Positions 22,863-34,351 of a DNA stretch of 64,000 bases are shown piece by piece. The translations under genes and the position numbers were made by a program. How positions within the stretch are numbered: the first letter of the stretch is position 1; each line of letters opens with the position of its first letter. The DNA lies in the NCBI GenBank assembly GCA_023374045.1, contig CM041783.1, forward strand, positions 125,799,503-125,863,502. Direction: 5' to 3'. Under the pieces are notes generated by a model that made no database searches, had not been told where the DNA came from, and was given only the letters and a program-made list of their open reading frames with translations. This DNA comes from Limonium bicolor. Its lineage: Eukaryota > Streptophyta > Magnoliopsida > Caryophyllales > Plumbaginaceae.

Positions 22863-25800
22863 TGAGTAATCAGCACTTTTGATTAAATTATTCATTCCAT
22901 GATGTTTTAAATATCAGCTAATTTGTTTATCCACAAAAGTTTGTGCACTAGCTTGGAGGAAAGGATATGCCTAGTCTTTCCATGTCCTTACACTTGAAGG
23001 TGCTTTACTTTTGACAATCATATTCCATACCATTCTGATACCATCTGTATGTTGATTACGATAATTGATTTTTTTTTGCTAGAGGATGTACTACAAAGAG
23101 AATGGTTCAATATGACACAAAGTTTTTATTATATTAACAAAACTACAAATAATGGTTCAATATGATATATCGTTTTATTTATGGTACCAAGATGCTGCAC
23201 AAAAATACAACATTTTAATCTTTATGTCCAATTCATTTTTATCTTTTTCAAATTTCTGAATCAGCATACAACAGCAAGGCTGGTTGTATATATTCACATA
23301 TTTATAGCTTCTTGTGTGATGTTCTTTGGCTACTCATTCTTGGTCATTCTCTTGTTCTGTTTGCACCTCCATAGAGATAATTCTGTGGAACTACTGCTGC
23401 TGCATCCTGGTCTATGGAAGAGTTTGTGGAATTGCTACTGCATATATAGATTTTGTATAGCTGTGCTACTATTCTTTCTGACTTCCGGAACCGGTAATAT
23501 ACTTAAACTTATCTTCTTCTCTATAGTCATACATGATACAATTGGTTGTTGAAATAAACATAGTTTTGGTATAGAAAATACTCTATATGGGTATATTTTG
23601 TGTATCTGTCTATCTGCAGCTCGTTTCCTTCATGCTGCTGAACCGTAGATTATAATCATGTCATTCCTCCTTCATGGTGTCGATACTCGAGAAATGTTGT
23701 GTCCTTTGTGGGTTAGTTGCCATCATTGCTTGTACAACCTAAGTGGCTACCTATGAGTACAAACGTATAGAATAGTAGTGACTCTAATGCCTGATCATTG
23801 GAATATGTGCTTGTTGTGTCCAGGTTTATTGTCTGTATCTGCAGGCAGTCTAATTATCATCGTAAGTGGGTACTTAGCGTACAAATTATTAGAGGTTTGG
23901 TTTCTCTTTAGAACGACATGCTTGTCAAAATGAAACATGTGTAATTAGTTAGTAGTGGGGGGTAAAATGACTTATGAATGTATATTTGTGGTACCGAGTG
24001 ATCCTAATTACTGCATATACATGGAGAGGTTAGTATCTATAAGGGGAAAAACAGATGAAGAGAGTATTCTTTGAACAAATTCAAAGACATTAGCAAGAAA
24101 ATATGTTGGGACATCCAACTCCATGTTTTTCATTCCCCTTTCAACTCAATATGATCCAATACAAACCCCAACAGTACTGATGTTAGACAGTAACTCCCAA
24201 ACAGGAAAATATGTATAGATTATCAGCTACATCAAATTAAATAGTGTAGTCAGAAAAAGTACAAAAAAATGTAAAACCATATCTTAAAACAAAATAGCAG
24301 CTTTTATAATTTTTTATATTTAAGCTTTCCTTACTAAAAAACTACAACATGTTGTTTTGTAGCAGCCGGAAGAAGTACACTGTAATATGCACTGACAAAC
24401 AACAATTTTATCTCTGTCTGCAAAACAATAGATCATGTTTGAATTTACTGCTCCATGTAAGGCAATATTCATCTATCATCTGCTTTAAAACAGTTTTTTA
24501 AATCTCCACTTTATAAACATATTGAACCTTGTGTACTTTTGCCTCAATCAAGTGTAGTACAGCCCAGGATCTAGTAGATGTAGATCGTATTTTCTGTATA
24601 GACACCTTGTAAATCTGTTTGGGACATGAAAAAGCAATGCTTGGTATCTTAAAGAAAAGGTCAAGTGTGAAAAAGCAATGCTTGGTATCTGATGGTTCTA
24701 TCTTTGCTTATTGTATGGAAATGTTGTTTGCTGTTTTTATATTTTGAAGAACAGCCATTTTCATGGCCTTTGTAGCCTCTGTTTAAAAACCATGATAAAA
24801 ATTGTATAATACAAAAATTTTTTGCTTCTTCTTTAGTACTAGTTTATTCCCTTTTTAGATAGCTTAAAAATACTTTAGCGATCAGCTACAACAGAACAAT
24901 TGTTAGGTATTGCGTATGATTTAGTTTTAAACTGTCATAAACTGCATCACAAACTGTTTCAGAGATTTACAATCATCGAATCATGCTTATATCTTATTAA
25001 TGTTTTTATTATTGATCACACCAATAAGCCGAAGCTATGGCACAATTTTGATCAGCTTGAAGTTCTGCACCAGCATTTGTTTCGCACTATTTCGTTTAAT
25101 TATCAAGTATACATTCTTAAACTATTTCAGGAGCTCTTTAAATTTTGTTTCTACATCTATTTTTCAAGAGCCTTATTAATGGATACTTCAAACTAAAGAA
25201 AATAATAGTATCACATGCCTTCTGTTGCTGCTGTTTAGCAGTAGTGCAGCTTCGAACTTTGCCGAGTTTCTACCCGGTCCACCTACTATTTGTTTCTTCG
25301 TCTTTCAAGCATTTTCGGTGCTAGAAGTTGCATCTTCGGACATTTTTTATGAATAATTTAGTTTTCTGTTTCTATGCACCTTGTTGGGATAGTCACTTCT
25401 ATTGCAACATGCTATGGTATGTTTCTTTAAACCAAATCCATTGACTGTTTTTCTTCATATAATATAATCTGGCTTTAGCTTTTGCAGCATACTGTTTTTG
25501 ACAGATTCGTACAACAACAATGTTATGACACAATCTGCCCATTTTGACATTGTCTAATGCTATCTTGCTTGCATACCTTGCTTTGCCCATTTTACCGCTG
25601 TAAGGAAAGAGTATAGATTCTAGATAATGCTGAAGCTTTACTTCTATTTTTACTGCTTGGTAGTACAATTACCAGGCTTTTCTGTTTGCAGACACGCTGA
25701 ATTTGACCAAGCTCATATACAGTCATCACAATCAGAAGCTCTCCCAAATCTCCTCATTGATAACATTTTGGGACTTGATAGTGGGTAGTTCCCACGGTTC
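22863..25800 (+). other. CACTA-1 interior, right part: non-coding
   Basis: AT-rich sequence with no transposase similarity in any frame that I could recognise. Longer open frames (23181-23552, 24900-25196) have no domain. A likely leader exon lies at 23373-23493. It starts after CCTCCATAG, ends GGAACCG|GTAATAT, and resembles 10960-11063. The rest looks like intron or decayed sequence. Confidence 0.5.
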
Positions 25801-25957
25801 AACACGGTTCAAACCGTGTTATATAACGTTTTTATAACACGGTTACAAACCGTGTTATAAAGCTATAAGTTTTATACGACGGCCGCATATAACACGCCAC
25901 TTAACCGTGTTATAATGCCGAATTTAACCGTGTTATAAAACATTTTTTCCACTAGTG
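25800..25957. repeat. CACTA-1 right subterminal repeats and TIR
   Basis: Seven or more AACACGGTT/AACCGTGTTATA motifs in both orientations run into the terminal TTTTTTCCACTAGTG. They mirror 10140-10485. Confidence 0.88.
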
Positions 25958-27516
25958 CGTGAAACAGAAGGATCCGACATAGCGCGCTACGAGACAGCGA
26001 GACCAGCCATCCAAAGGTTCAGATACAGAGATAACTAGGTGCTAAAACAGAAGCATAAAACAATTAAGCATGTGCACACCAATGGCACCAGAAAGCACAT
26101 TGATAGCTTGGAAATCAGAAGGGGAACCCAAACCCGCAAACGGAAGTCAAAACGGAGCTCAAACGAGCAAGTTATGGTCAAAACAGTAGCTCGTCCGAAC
26201 TTGTGTCCGGATATCAATGTTCGAGCACAAGTAGAACCTTAAAACAGAGGCAGAGACAGAGGTGTCCGAACATAAAAGCTCGGACTGATGTTCGGACGCT
26301 TTTCGGAAATCAGTACACGCAAAGTCCGAATAACAAAGTTCGGACACAGGTCGAAGCAAAATCAGGAGAATGAGAAGGGTGTGTCCGAACTTCTGTCCGG
26401 ACTTACAAGTTCAGACACCATTCGAGACTAGTAAGTCGGACTCGTCCTCGCACCCCGTCCGAACATCGAAGCTCGGACGGAAGTTCGAACACGTCAAAAC
26501 TTCAGAAAATACAGAATGCAACAGGGCATGTCCGAACGTCAAAGCTCAGACAGACGTTCGGACATACCAAAAAGTGCAGTTTCAGAAACGAAATTCACGG
26601 CAAAGCAGAGGTTTAAACACAAAAAAACAGAAGTAGAGCATAGAAAACAACCTTGGGGGTTTGTAGTTATCAAAACAATGCAAACGGACTGATTCATAAA
26701 CACAACGCAGAGACAATTCACACATTGGAAACTAGAATCTGAAACGCCCCAAGGCTGAACACACTAGTAGAATCCATAAGCCACCTACCTCAAATAAATT
26801 AGCAGACGAATCCCAACAGAACAACAGAGCCCGAATCCAAGCAGTCACCCAAACGCAGACCGGAAATGCAATTCCCAAACTCTGAACCAACGCAATCAAA
26901 GAACAGACCGAAGAACAAACCGAAATCAGAACTCACTCTCGAATCAGAAACTGTTAACGCAAATGAATCCAAAATCCACACCTGAATTCGACCACGATAC
27001 GCAGAGAAATCCAACAGCAGAAGAACCGACGAGGGGATGGAACATAATCAGATTCCTAATCAGGTTGCAGAGGAAGTATTCAGACAAGAAGAAACATTCT
27101 AATTCAGAATCGAAAGAGAACGAATAGCGCTGATTACCTTAACCCAAACCGAAACCCGCAGCAGAGCAGAATCCACAGCAGAACTCGAGGATGCACCACA
27201 ATCAGCCAAACTTGAAGGGGTTGAATAGAACGAGATTTTGAGACAGAAGACAGAGGAACGGCTTTAGGGTTTCCAACTGAGCGAGAAGAGGAGCGTAACT
27301 GAGATCGTGAGAACGTGTTTAGAAGATAGGGAAATTAAGAGAAAAAGGATTAAATTAATAGGAAGAGAAATAATGTGAGATTAATCTCACCAGAAAATAG
27401 AACGGATGGGGGAAAAGACCTCCTCGTCCCCAACTTCCTTAATAAGGACTTCCATGTCCTGAGCGGAATAATCCAACACAGGAAAACGTTACACGAAATA
27501 AAATTGGGTTATAACA
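25958..27516 (-). repeat. Chromovirus downstream LTR, right piece
   Basis: It resumes the LTR interrupted at 10124 and aligns with 32798-34346. It ends GGGTTATAACA next to the polypurine tract. It lacks about 12 bases (GTAACGAACTTT) present near the end of the other LTR. Short open frames here recur in the other LTR but have no known domain. Confidence 0.9.
26185..26565. promoter_or_regulatory. TGTCCGAAC / GTTCGGACA motif cluster (downstream LTR)
   Basis: About six modules, each pairing TGTCCGAAC with GTTCGGAC in inverted orientation 20-30 bases apart, often with AAAGCTCGGAC between. The other LTR has the same cluster at 33000-33385. It may be an enhancer or binding-site array in U3; this is inferred from repetition and symmetry. 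Confidence 0.6.
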
Positions 27517-27530
27517 TCACCTCCCCCTTA
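27517..27530 (-). other. Chromovirus polypurine tract
   Basis: In minus sense AAGGGGGAGGTGA directly precedes the LTR start TGTTATAACCC. It primes plus-strand DNA synthesis. It overlaps the last codons of pol, whose TGA stop touches the LTR. Confidence 0.9.
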
Positions 27531-30500
27531 AAAGAATTTCGTCCTTGAAATTAAAACGTACCAATAGCTCGAAGAGGGCAGGAAACTTAGAACGCACTTC
27601 GCTTTCGGCCTCCCAAGTCGCCTCTTCCTCGGACTGACCCGACCACTGCACCTTCACCAAGGGCATGGTCTTACTCCTGAGCTTGCGAACATCCCGGGCT
27701 AAAATCCTCGAAGGTGCTGCTTTAAAGGTGAAGTCCTCCCTCAACTGAAGCGGACTGAAGTCAATCACATGCCACGGGTCCGGAATATACTTCCTCAGCA
27801 TAGACACATGGAACACACTGTGGACACTAGCCAACGACGGTGGCAAAGCTAAACGGTAGGCAACCGGTCCGATCCTCTCCAGGATCTCAAAAGGACCCAC
27901 AAAGCGAGGGCTAAGCTTGCCTCTCTTCCCAAACCGAACAACTCCTCGAACTGGAAACACCTTCAGGTACATATGGTAGCCCACCTCAAACTCTAGAGGT
28001 CGTCTCCTCTGATCGGCGTAGCTCTTCTGAAGACTCTGAGCCACAAGCTGACGCTCTCTGATATACTGAATCTTACTCACAGCATCCTCGACCAAGTCCG
28101 AACCAACAACTGCTCTCTCCTTCAGATCATCCCAACAGATGGGTGATCTGCACCTCCTGCCATACAAAGCCTCAAACGGGGCCATCCCAATACTAGTCTG
28201 AAAGCTGTTATTACAAGAAAACTTTATCAAGGCAACGTACTGATCCCAACCGCCTCCAAAGTAAAGTACACATGCTCTGAGCATGTCCTCAAGGACCTGA
28301 TTCGTCCTCTCTGTCTGCCCATATGACTGAGGATGATACGCTGAACTGAAAGACAACTTCGTCCCCATAGCCTGATGCAAACTCTGCCAGAATCTGGAAA
28401 CGAAGCGCGGGTCTCTGTCAGACACAATAGAAGCAGGAACTCCATGCAGACGCACTATCTCATCCATATACAACTGGGCTAGGCGATGCAAACTGAAGGT
28501 TTTTCTGATAGGCAAGAAATGAGCGCTCTTCGTGAGCCGGTCCACAATTACCCATACTGCATCGAACCCTCTCGGAGTCTTAGGCAGTCCCATGACGAAA
28601 TCCATACCGACGCTCTCCCACATCCACTCCAGAATGGGAAGAGGCTGAAGCAAACCAGCTGGTCTCTGATGCTCGGCTTTGACCTACTAACAGGTCCAAC
28701 ATTTGGATAAAAAGTTAGAAATGTCCCTCTTCATGTTACTCCACCAGAATGTCTCTCGAAGGTCCCGGAACATCTTCACACCTCCCGGGTGTACCGAGTA
28801 CGGGGCTCCATGAGCCTCCTACATAATCTCTCGCCTCAAAGCGTCATCTGCCGGCACACAGACACGGTCTCTGAACCTCAGGAAGCCATCTTCTGAAACC
28901 CGGAACTCAGACTCCTGACTTGAGGCAATCCCATCTCTGATCTTACACAAACCGACGTGGAGCTCCTGACTGGCCTTGATCCTATCGATCAAGGTAGGCT
29001 GAATCTACAACACTGCTAACATCCCAGACCTCTCTGGACGGACGACCCAGATACCCATACACTGCAACTCGAGAGCAGACCTCTGCACACCAGACAAAGC
29101 ACAAACTGCTCAAGACGGACCCCTCCTACTGAGCGCATCAGCAACCACATTCGCCCTACCAGGATGGTAGAGGATCTCCAAGTCATAATCGTGCAGCAAC
29201 TCTAGCCACCTCCTCTGCCTGAAGTTCAACTCCTTCTGAGTGAACAGATACTTGAGGCTCTTATGGTCCGTATACACCTTGCACGCCGCTCCATACAGGT
29301 AGTGCCTCCAAATCTTTAGGGCAAAAACAACACCAGCTAACTCCAGATCATGAGTCGGGTAGTTCCTCTCGTATGGCTTAAGCTGACGGGAGCCATACAC
29401 TACTACCTGCCCCTACTGCATCAGAACACACCCAAGTCCCTTATGGGACGCATCACAAAAAACCTCCAGACCCTCAGTCCCCTCTAGAAGAGTCAGAATC
29501 GGCGCAGACGTCAACCTCTTCTTCAACTCCTGCAAACACAGCTCACATGCCTCACTCCACTTGAACTTCACATCCTTCTGCAGTAGACGGGTCAAAGGAA
29601 TAACCAACTTGGAGAAGCCATCCACAAACTTACGATAGTAGCCAGCTAGTCCAAGGAAGCTACAGATCTCTCCAACACTAGTGGGCCAGGCCCAATCAGT
29701 AATAGCTCGAATCTTCTCCGGATCCACGGAGATACCATCCTTGGAGACAACGTGTCCGAAGAACACCACCTGATCCAACCAGAACTCGCACTTCTTCAGC
29801 TTCGCATACAGCTCCTTCTCCCCCAGAGTCAGAAGAACAGTCCTCAAATGCTCCTCGTGTTACTCAACACTCTTGGAATACACCAAGATATCATCAATAA
29901 ATACTACGACGAACTGATCCAGATATGGCTTAAAGACTCTGTTTATCATATCCATAAACACAGAAGGCACATTCATCAGACCGAATGGCATCACTAGGAA
30001 CTCGTATTGTCCATAACGAGTCCTGAAGGTGGACTTAGGCACATCGTCTGCCTTAATCCTCAGCTGATGATAACCGGACCTCAGATCGATCTTCGAAAAC
30101 ACCTTAGCTCCTGCTAACTGGTCAAACAAGTCATCTATGCGTCGGAGAGGATACCTATTCTTAATGGTAACCTTGTTGAGCTCCCCGTAGTCAATGTACA
30201 AACGCATACTACCATCCTTCTTCTTAACAAATAACACTAGCGCTCCCCATGGCGACACACTAGAGCGGATGAAGCCCTTGTCCAGCAGCTCCTGCAACTG
30301 GACCTTTAACTCCTTAAGCTCAGCAGGCGCCATCCGGTATGGGGCCTTAGAAATGGGCTAAGTCTCAGGTGCGAGCTCGATTGAGAACTCCACCTCTCTG
30401 ATAGTGGGAAGCCCAGGCACATCGTCCTTAAACACATCTGGGAAATCTCTGACCACTGGAATCTCCTCTAACTTCGCATCCTTGTGAGCCTCAGGGATGT

Positions 30501-30600
30501 AGCAAAGATATCCTTGGCATCCTTCCCTCAAATAGTGAAACGCCTGTATAGCTGATATGACTGGCGAGCACGGGAGTCCATTTCCTGCTACAACTAGGCG
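27517..30600 (-). pseudogene. pol: Chromovirus pol: RT, RNase H, integrase, chromodomain-like tail
   Basis: One minus-strand frame runs from about 30600 to a TGA at 27519, broken only by point stops: near 30359, between 29860 and 29848, near 29412-29401, near 29109, and a few between 29010 and 28680. RT (about 30440-29750) shows [31 protein letters not shown] and the catalytic FIDDILVYS. RNase H (about 29500-29110) shows [29 protein letters not shown] and NVVADALSR. Integrase shows its zinc finger (about 28820-28680), then MDFVMGLP, IVSDRDPRF and GQTERTNQVLEDML as the DDE core. The C-terminus, LRSKTMPLVKVQWSGQSEEE followed by ATWE, matches the chromodomain-like tail of Tekay elements, which guides insertion to heterochromatin. 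The absence of frameshifts suggests a fairly young copy. Confidence 0.88.
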
Positions 30601-31330
30601 GAGCTGACCGGGCTCCTCAAAAGTGACTTGCGAAGCAGCACAATCAATGTGGGCATGGTGCGCAGCAAGCCAATCCTACCCAGAATCACATCAAAATTTG
30701 TCATCTCCATCGGGATGAGGTTAGCACACAGAGTCCTATCTCTGACTAACAAAGGACTTTCTTTACTAACAGAATTTAGAAGCATAGAAGAGTCCCTAAC
30801 TAATGGGCTATGCACACACAACTCAACACCCAGAAGCACAACAGGAAAACCGAGCTCACCCACCAACTCAGTAGAAATAAAAGAGTGGGTGGCTCCAGAG
30901 TCAAACAAGCAGAAAACAAAACGAGAAGACAGTTGGAGAATACCTGTGACAACTCTGTCAGTCGATCGGTCTCTCTCTCCAGCCATCGCGTACACTCTGG
31001 CCTGGCCCTGAGGCTTCTTCTGCTCAGCCCGGTCGCGATCTCTAGACCCTGAGGCAGACTCACCCGCTCTACCTCCAGAGCTACCCGTACTCCTCTCGGC
31101 CTGAGGGCAGTCAGCGATCCTATGCTCCAAGGATCCACACTTGAAGTAGTCTCCTGACTTCCTGTAGCAGTCCTGGCCTCGGTGAAACTTGCCGCAGACC
31201 CGGCACTTCGGAGCGGAAGCTGACGAAGACGAACCACCTCTATCTCTCGAACGGTATCCAGGGTGGTCTCCAGCTCGGTCTCCAGTAGACTACTTCTTCT
31301 GAAAAGCAGACTGATCTCTCCTATCAGTGT
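30594..31330 (-). pseudogene. Chromovirus nucleocapsid zinc knuckle and protease
   Basis: On the minus strand CRVCGKFHRGQDC, then FKCGSLEHRIADC (about 31215-31107), form zinc-knuckle-like motifs for RNA binding. A basic linker follows (GESASGSRDRDRAEQKKPQG) and then retropepsin with FCLFDSGATHSFIS, active-site DSGA near 30890. The segment NFDVILGRIGLL is the second conserved protease block. It is in a different frame from pol, so a frameshift lies near 30600. It is separated from gag by stops near 31340 and 31290. Confidence 0.8.
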
Positions 31331-32038
31331 TGTCGGACCTCTACTTCCTCTTCTGGTCCTGCCCAGACTGGCGACCCTTCAGATCAGCCGCTACCAACAG
31401 GGCGACACCAGCAACGTCCCTGAAGGTCTTGTGACGCAGTGGCGTCACGGCAGAGTGAATATCCGGCCTCAAGCTACTCTCAAACTTCCTAGCCTTCATA
31501 TGCTCGTCAAGCTCAGGTGCGAACTTAGACAGACTGATAAACTTACGAATATACTCCTCCACGCTCATGTCCCGACCCTGGCGTAGTCGGTTATACTCCA
31601 GAATGCACTGGTCCTTATACACGTCGGGGTAGAACAGCTTGTTGAACTCCCCGGTAAACTGGTCACACGTCCAAGGCTGTGGGAACTTCCCCATCACTGA
31701 CCTCCACCATTCCTTGGCTTCGGCCTTGAAAAGAAAGGTGGCGAAGTCCACCTTCTGCTCCTCCTCTGTGCCCATAACTCGCAGCAAGTCCTCGACCTCA
31801 GTCAACCAATGACTGGCCTCCTGGGGATCTCCTGCCCCATCGAAGGAAGGGGGCTTCAGCTTCATAAATTCCTGAAGTGCCTTCACATTTCGGCCTCCCG
31901 CATCAGCCCCAGCTGGGCCTGGTCCACCAGTTGGTCCTCCTCCAGCTGGTCCACCCCTGCAGCCATCATCTGCATGAGCTGTGTCATAAACTGCTGAACA
32001 GCATCAGCAACATTTCCTGGAGCCCTTCTTGGCGGCAT
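31331..32038 (-). pseudogene. gag: Chromovirus gag
   Basis: The minus-strand start ATG at 32036-32038 opens MPPRRAPGNVADAVQQFM, about 100 bases after the primer binding site. A frameshift or stop near 31886 breaks the N-terminal part. The frame 31886-31341 then holds the capsid domain: PPSFDGAGDPQEASHWLTEV, LFKAEAKEWWRSV, FYPDVYKDQ, LRQGRDMSVEEYIRKF and FAPELDEHMKARKFESSLR, all typical of plant Ty3/gypsy gag. A stop follows at about 31339. The product would form the particle shell. Confidence 0.85.
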
Positions 32039-32134
32039 TATGAAAGTCCAACTGCAGGGAATTAGACTCAGACACTAGTACTAACGTTTCTGACTGAGTG
32101 ACTAGCTTAAAATCCTAGCAGATTAGAACCCAGA

Positions 32135-32146
32135 GCTCTGATACCA
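32135..32146 (-). other. Chromovirus primer binding site
   Basis: In minus sense TGGTATCAGAGC is five bases inside the LTR edge. This is the complement of the 3' end of initiator tRNA-Met, the usual primer of chromoviruses. Confidence 0.92.
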
Positions 32147-32151
32147 CTAAA

Positions 32152-34346
32152 TGTAACACCCCCAAACACTGGCCTAGGAGTTAGGGGTATTACACGCCGC
32201 GTATTATTACATAATAACGCAAGGCTCCAATAAACAAACTTAAACAAATAATCAAACAAGGCCCAAACGAATACTTGAATAGAGTGTAATCAAGTGATGT
32301 AGTAACATCCCAAAAATTATTATAAAACCCACCAAACGAATATCAAAAGCGAAAGCTAACTAAAGAGACCCAAAGGCTCAAAGTCAAATACAAAGCCTTA
32401 AATGGACTAAACAGAACAAAAGCTAAACTCTAGAAGCTGAGCAAAGTGACCCTTGCTGATCAATCTGCAATGTTAGATAAAGTAGGGGAATGAGCAAACA
32501 ACTATGCCCAGTAGATGACCAACTTCATCAACCAGCATGCTCAAAACATTTTATAGAATACTATCAAATCAGAAGGAGTTGCAAGGAGTCCATAAACATG
32601 TCAGAAAACAGAAGCAGAAGTCCATACAATAAAGGACTAAACAGAGTCAGATACAGACAGAGTCAGAAAACAGAGCGGGACACTAGTTGATCACAGCATA
32701 CAGACAGAATGAGCAACCAGCTCGTGAACAGAACGAGGAAACCTCACTCGTAAACAGAACAGGTAGAACACCTGTGAACAGAACGGGGAACATCACCCAT
32801 GAAACAGAAGGATCCTACATAGCGCGCTACGAGACAGCGAGACCAGCCATCCAAAGGTTCAGATACAGAGATAACTAGGTCCCAAAACAGAAGCTTAAAA
32901 CAATTAAGCATGTGCGCACTAAAGGCACCAAAATACATAGAGCTCAAACGGAAGTCAAAACAGAGCTCAAACGAGCAAGTTATGGTCAAAATAGTAGCTC
33001 ATCCGAACTTGTGTCCTGACATCAATGTTCGGACACAAGTAGAACCTTAAAACAGTGGCAGAGACAGAGGTGTCCGAACATCAAAGCTCGGACTGATGTT
33101 CGGACGCTTTTCGGAAATCAGTACACGCAAAGTCTGAACAGGTGTCCGAATAACAAAGTTCGGACACAGGTCGAAGCAAAATCAGAAGAATGAGAAGGGT
33201 GTGTCCGAACTTCTGTCTGGACTTACAAGTTCGGACACCATTCGAGACTTGTAAGTCGGACTCGTCCTCGCACCCCGTCCGAACATCAAAGCTCGGACGG
33301 AAGTTCGGACACGTCAAAACTTCAGAAAATACAGAATGCAACAGGGCATGTCCGAACGTCAAATCTCGGACAGACGTTCGGACATACCAAAAAGTGCAGT
33401 TTCAGAAACGAAATTCACAGCAAAGCAGAGGTTTAAACACAAAAAAACTGAAGTAGAGCATAGAAAACAACCTTGGGGGTTTGTAGTTATCAAAACAATG
33501 CAAACGGACTGATTCATAAACACAACGCAGAGACAATTCACACATTGGAAACTAGAATCAGAAACACCCCAAGGCTGAACACACTAGCCGAATCCATAAG
33601 CCACCTACCTCGATTAAATTAGCAGACGAATCCCAACAGAACAGCAGAGCCCGAATCCAAGCAGTCACCCAAACGCAGACCGGAAATGCAATTCCCAAAC
33701 TCTGAACCGACGCAATCAAAGAACAGACCGAAGAACAAACCAAAATCAGAACTCACTCTCGAATCAGAAACTGTCAACGCAGATGAATCCACAATCCATA
33801 CCTGAATGCGACCACGATACGCAGAGAAATCCAACAGCAGAAGAACCGACGAGGGGATGGAACACAATCAGATTCCTAATGATGTTGCAGAGGAAGGATT
33901 CAGACAAGAATAAACATTCCAATTCAGAATCGAAAGAGAACGAACAGCGCTGAATGCCTTAACCCAAACCGAACGCCGCAACAGAGCAGAATCCATAGCA
34001 GAACTCGAGGATGCACCACAATCAGCCAATCTTGAAGGGGTTGAATAGAACGAGATTTTGAGAGAGAAGAGAGGGGAACGGCTTTAGGGTTTCCAACTGA
34101 GCGAGAAGAGAATCGTAACTGAGATCGTGAGAACATGTTTAGAAGATAGGTAAATTAAGAGAAAAATGATTAAATTAATAAGAAGAGAAATAATGTGAGA
34201 TTAATCTCACCTGAAAATAAAACGGATGGGGAAAAGACCTCCTCGTCCCAAGTTCCTTAATAAGGACTTCCATGTCCTGAGCGGAATAATCCAACACAGG
34301 AAAACGTTACACGAAATAAAATTGTAACGAACTTTGGGTTATAACA
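32152..34346 (-). repeat. Chromovirus upstream LTR (intact, 2.2 kb)
   Basis: It runs from TGTAACACCCCC to GGGTTATAACA and is collinear with 9476-10124 plus 25958-27516. Differences between the copies are scattered single bases and small indels. The TGTCCGAAC motif cluster is at 33000-33385. Confidence 0.93.
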
Positions 34347-34351
34347 CGTTG
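34347..34351. other. TSD CGTTG (right)
   Basis: The second copy of the five-base duplication of the chromovirus insertion; its partner is at 9471-9475. Confidence 0.92.

Larger units (their letters stand above)
10125..25957 (+). mobile_element. Non-autonomous CACTA (En/Spm) transposon, CACTA-1
   Basis: The terminal inverted repeats are CACTAGTGGAAAAAA at the left end and TTTTTTCCACTAGTG at the right. The flanking trinucleotides TGT and CGT are an imperfect 3-bp target duplication; the empty site is visible in the other LTR near 32797. Subterminal regions are packed with TATAACACGG/CCGTGTTATA repeats, as in CACTA elements. Outside the nested retrotransposon it has about 4.7 kb with no transposase, only a GC-rich leader and exon-like fragments, so it would depend on a transposase in trans. 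Plus orientation is inferred from the leader at the left end. Confidence 0.9.
9476..34346 (-). mobile_element. Tekay-like Ty3/gypsy chromovirus (with nested insertions)
   Basis: This is an LTR retrotransposon on the minus strand with a 5-bp target duplication (CGTTG). Its LTRs are about 2.2 kb and share nearly all their sequence: 32152-34346 upstream, and 9476-10124 plus 25958-27516 downstream, the latter split by a CACTA element. The primer binding site matches initiator tRNA-Met, and the polypurine tract touches the downstream LTR. Gene order on the minus strand is gag, zinc knuckle, protease, RT, RNase H, integrase, then a chromodomain-like tail. Long LTRs, the tRNA-Met primer and the tail fit the Tekay (Del) lineage of chromoviruses. 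Without the nested insertions the element is about 9.0 kb. Confidence 0.88.

Noticed and set aside
23181..25196. Open frames in the right half of CACTA-1 (23181-23552, 24900-25196) as transposase remnants
   Set aside because: I could not recognise any tnp2, transposase_24 or Ulp1 motif in them; the composition is like intron sequence.
26370..26636. Open frames over the TGTCCGAAC cluster, present in both chromovirus LTRs
   Set aside because: They follow the repeated motif and differ in reading between the LTRs. They have no start context or domain.
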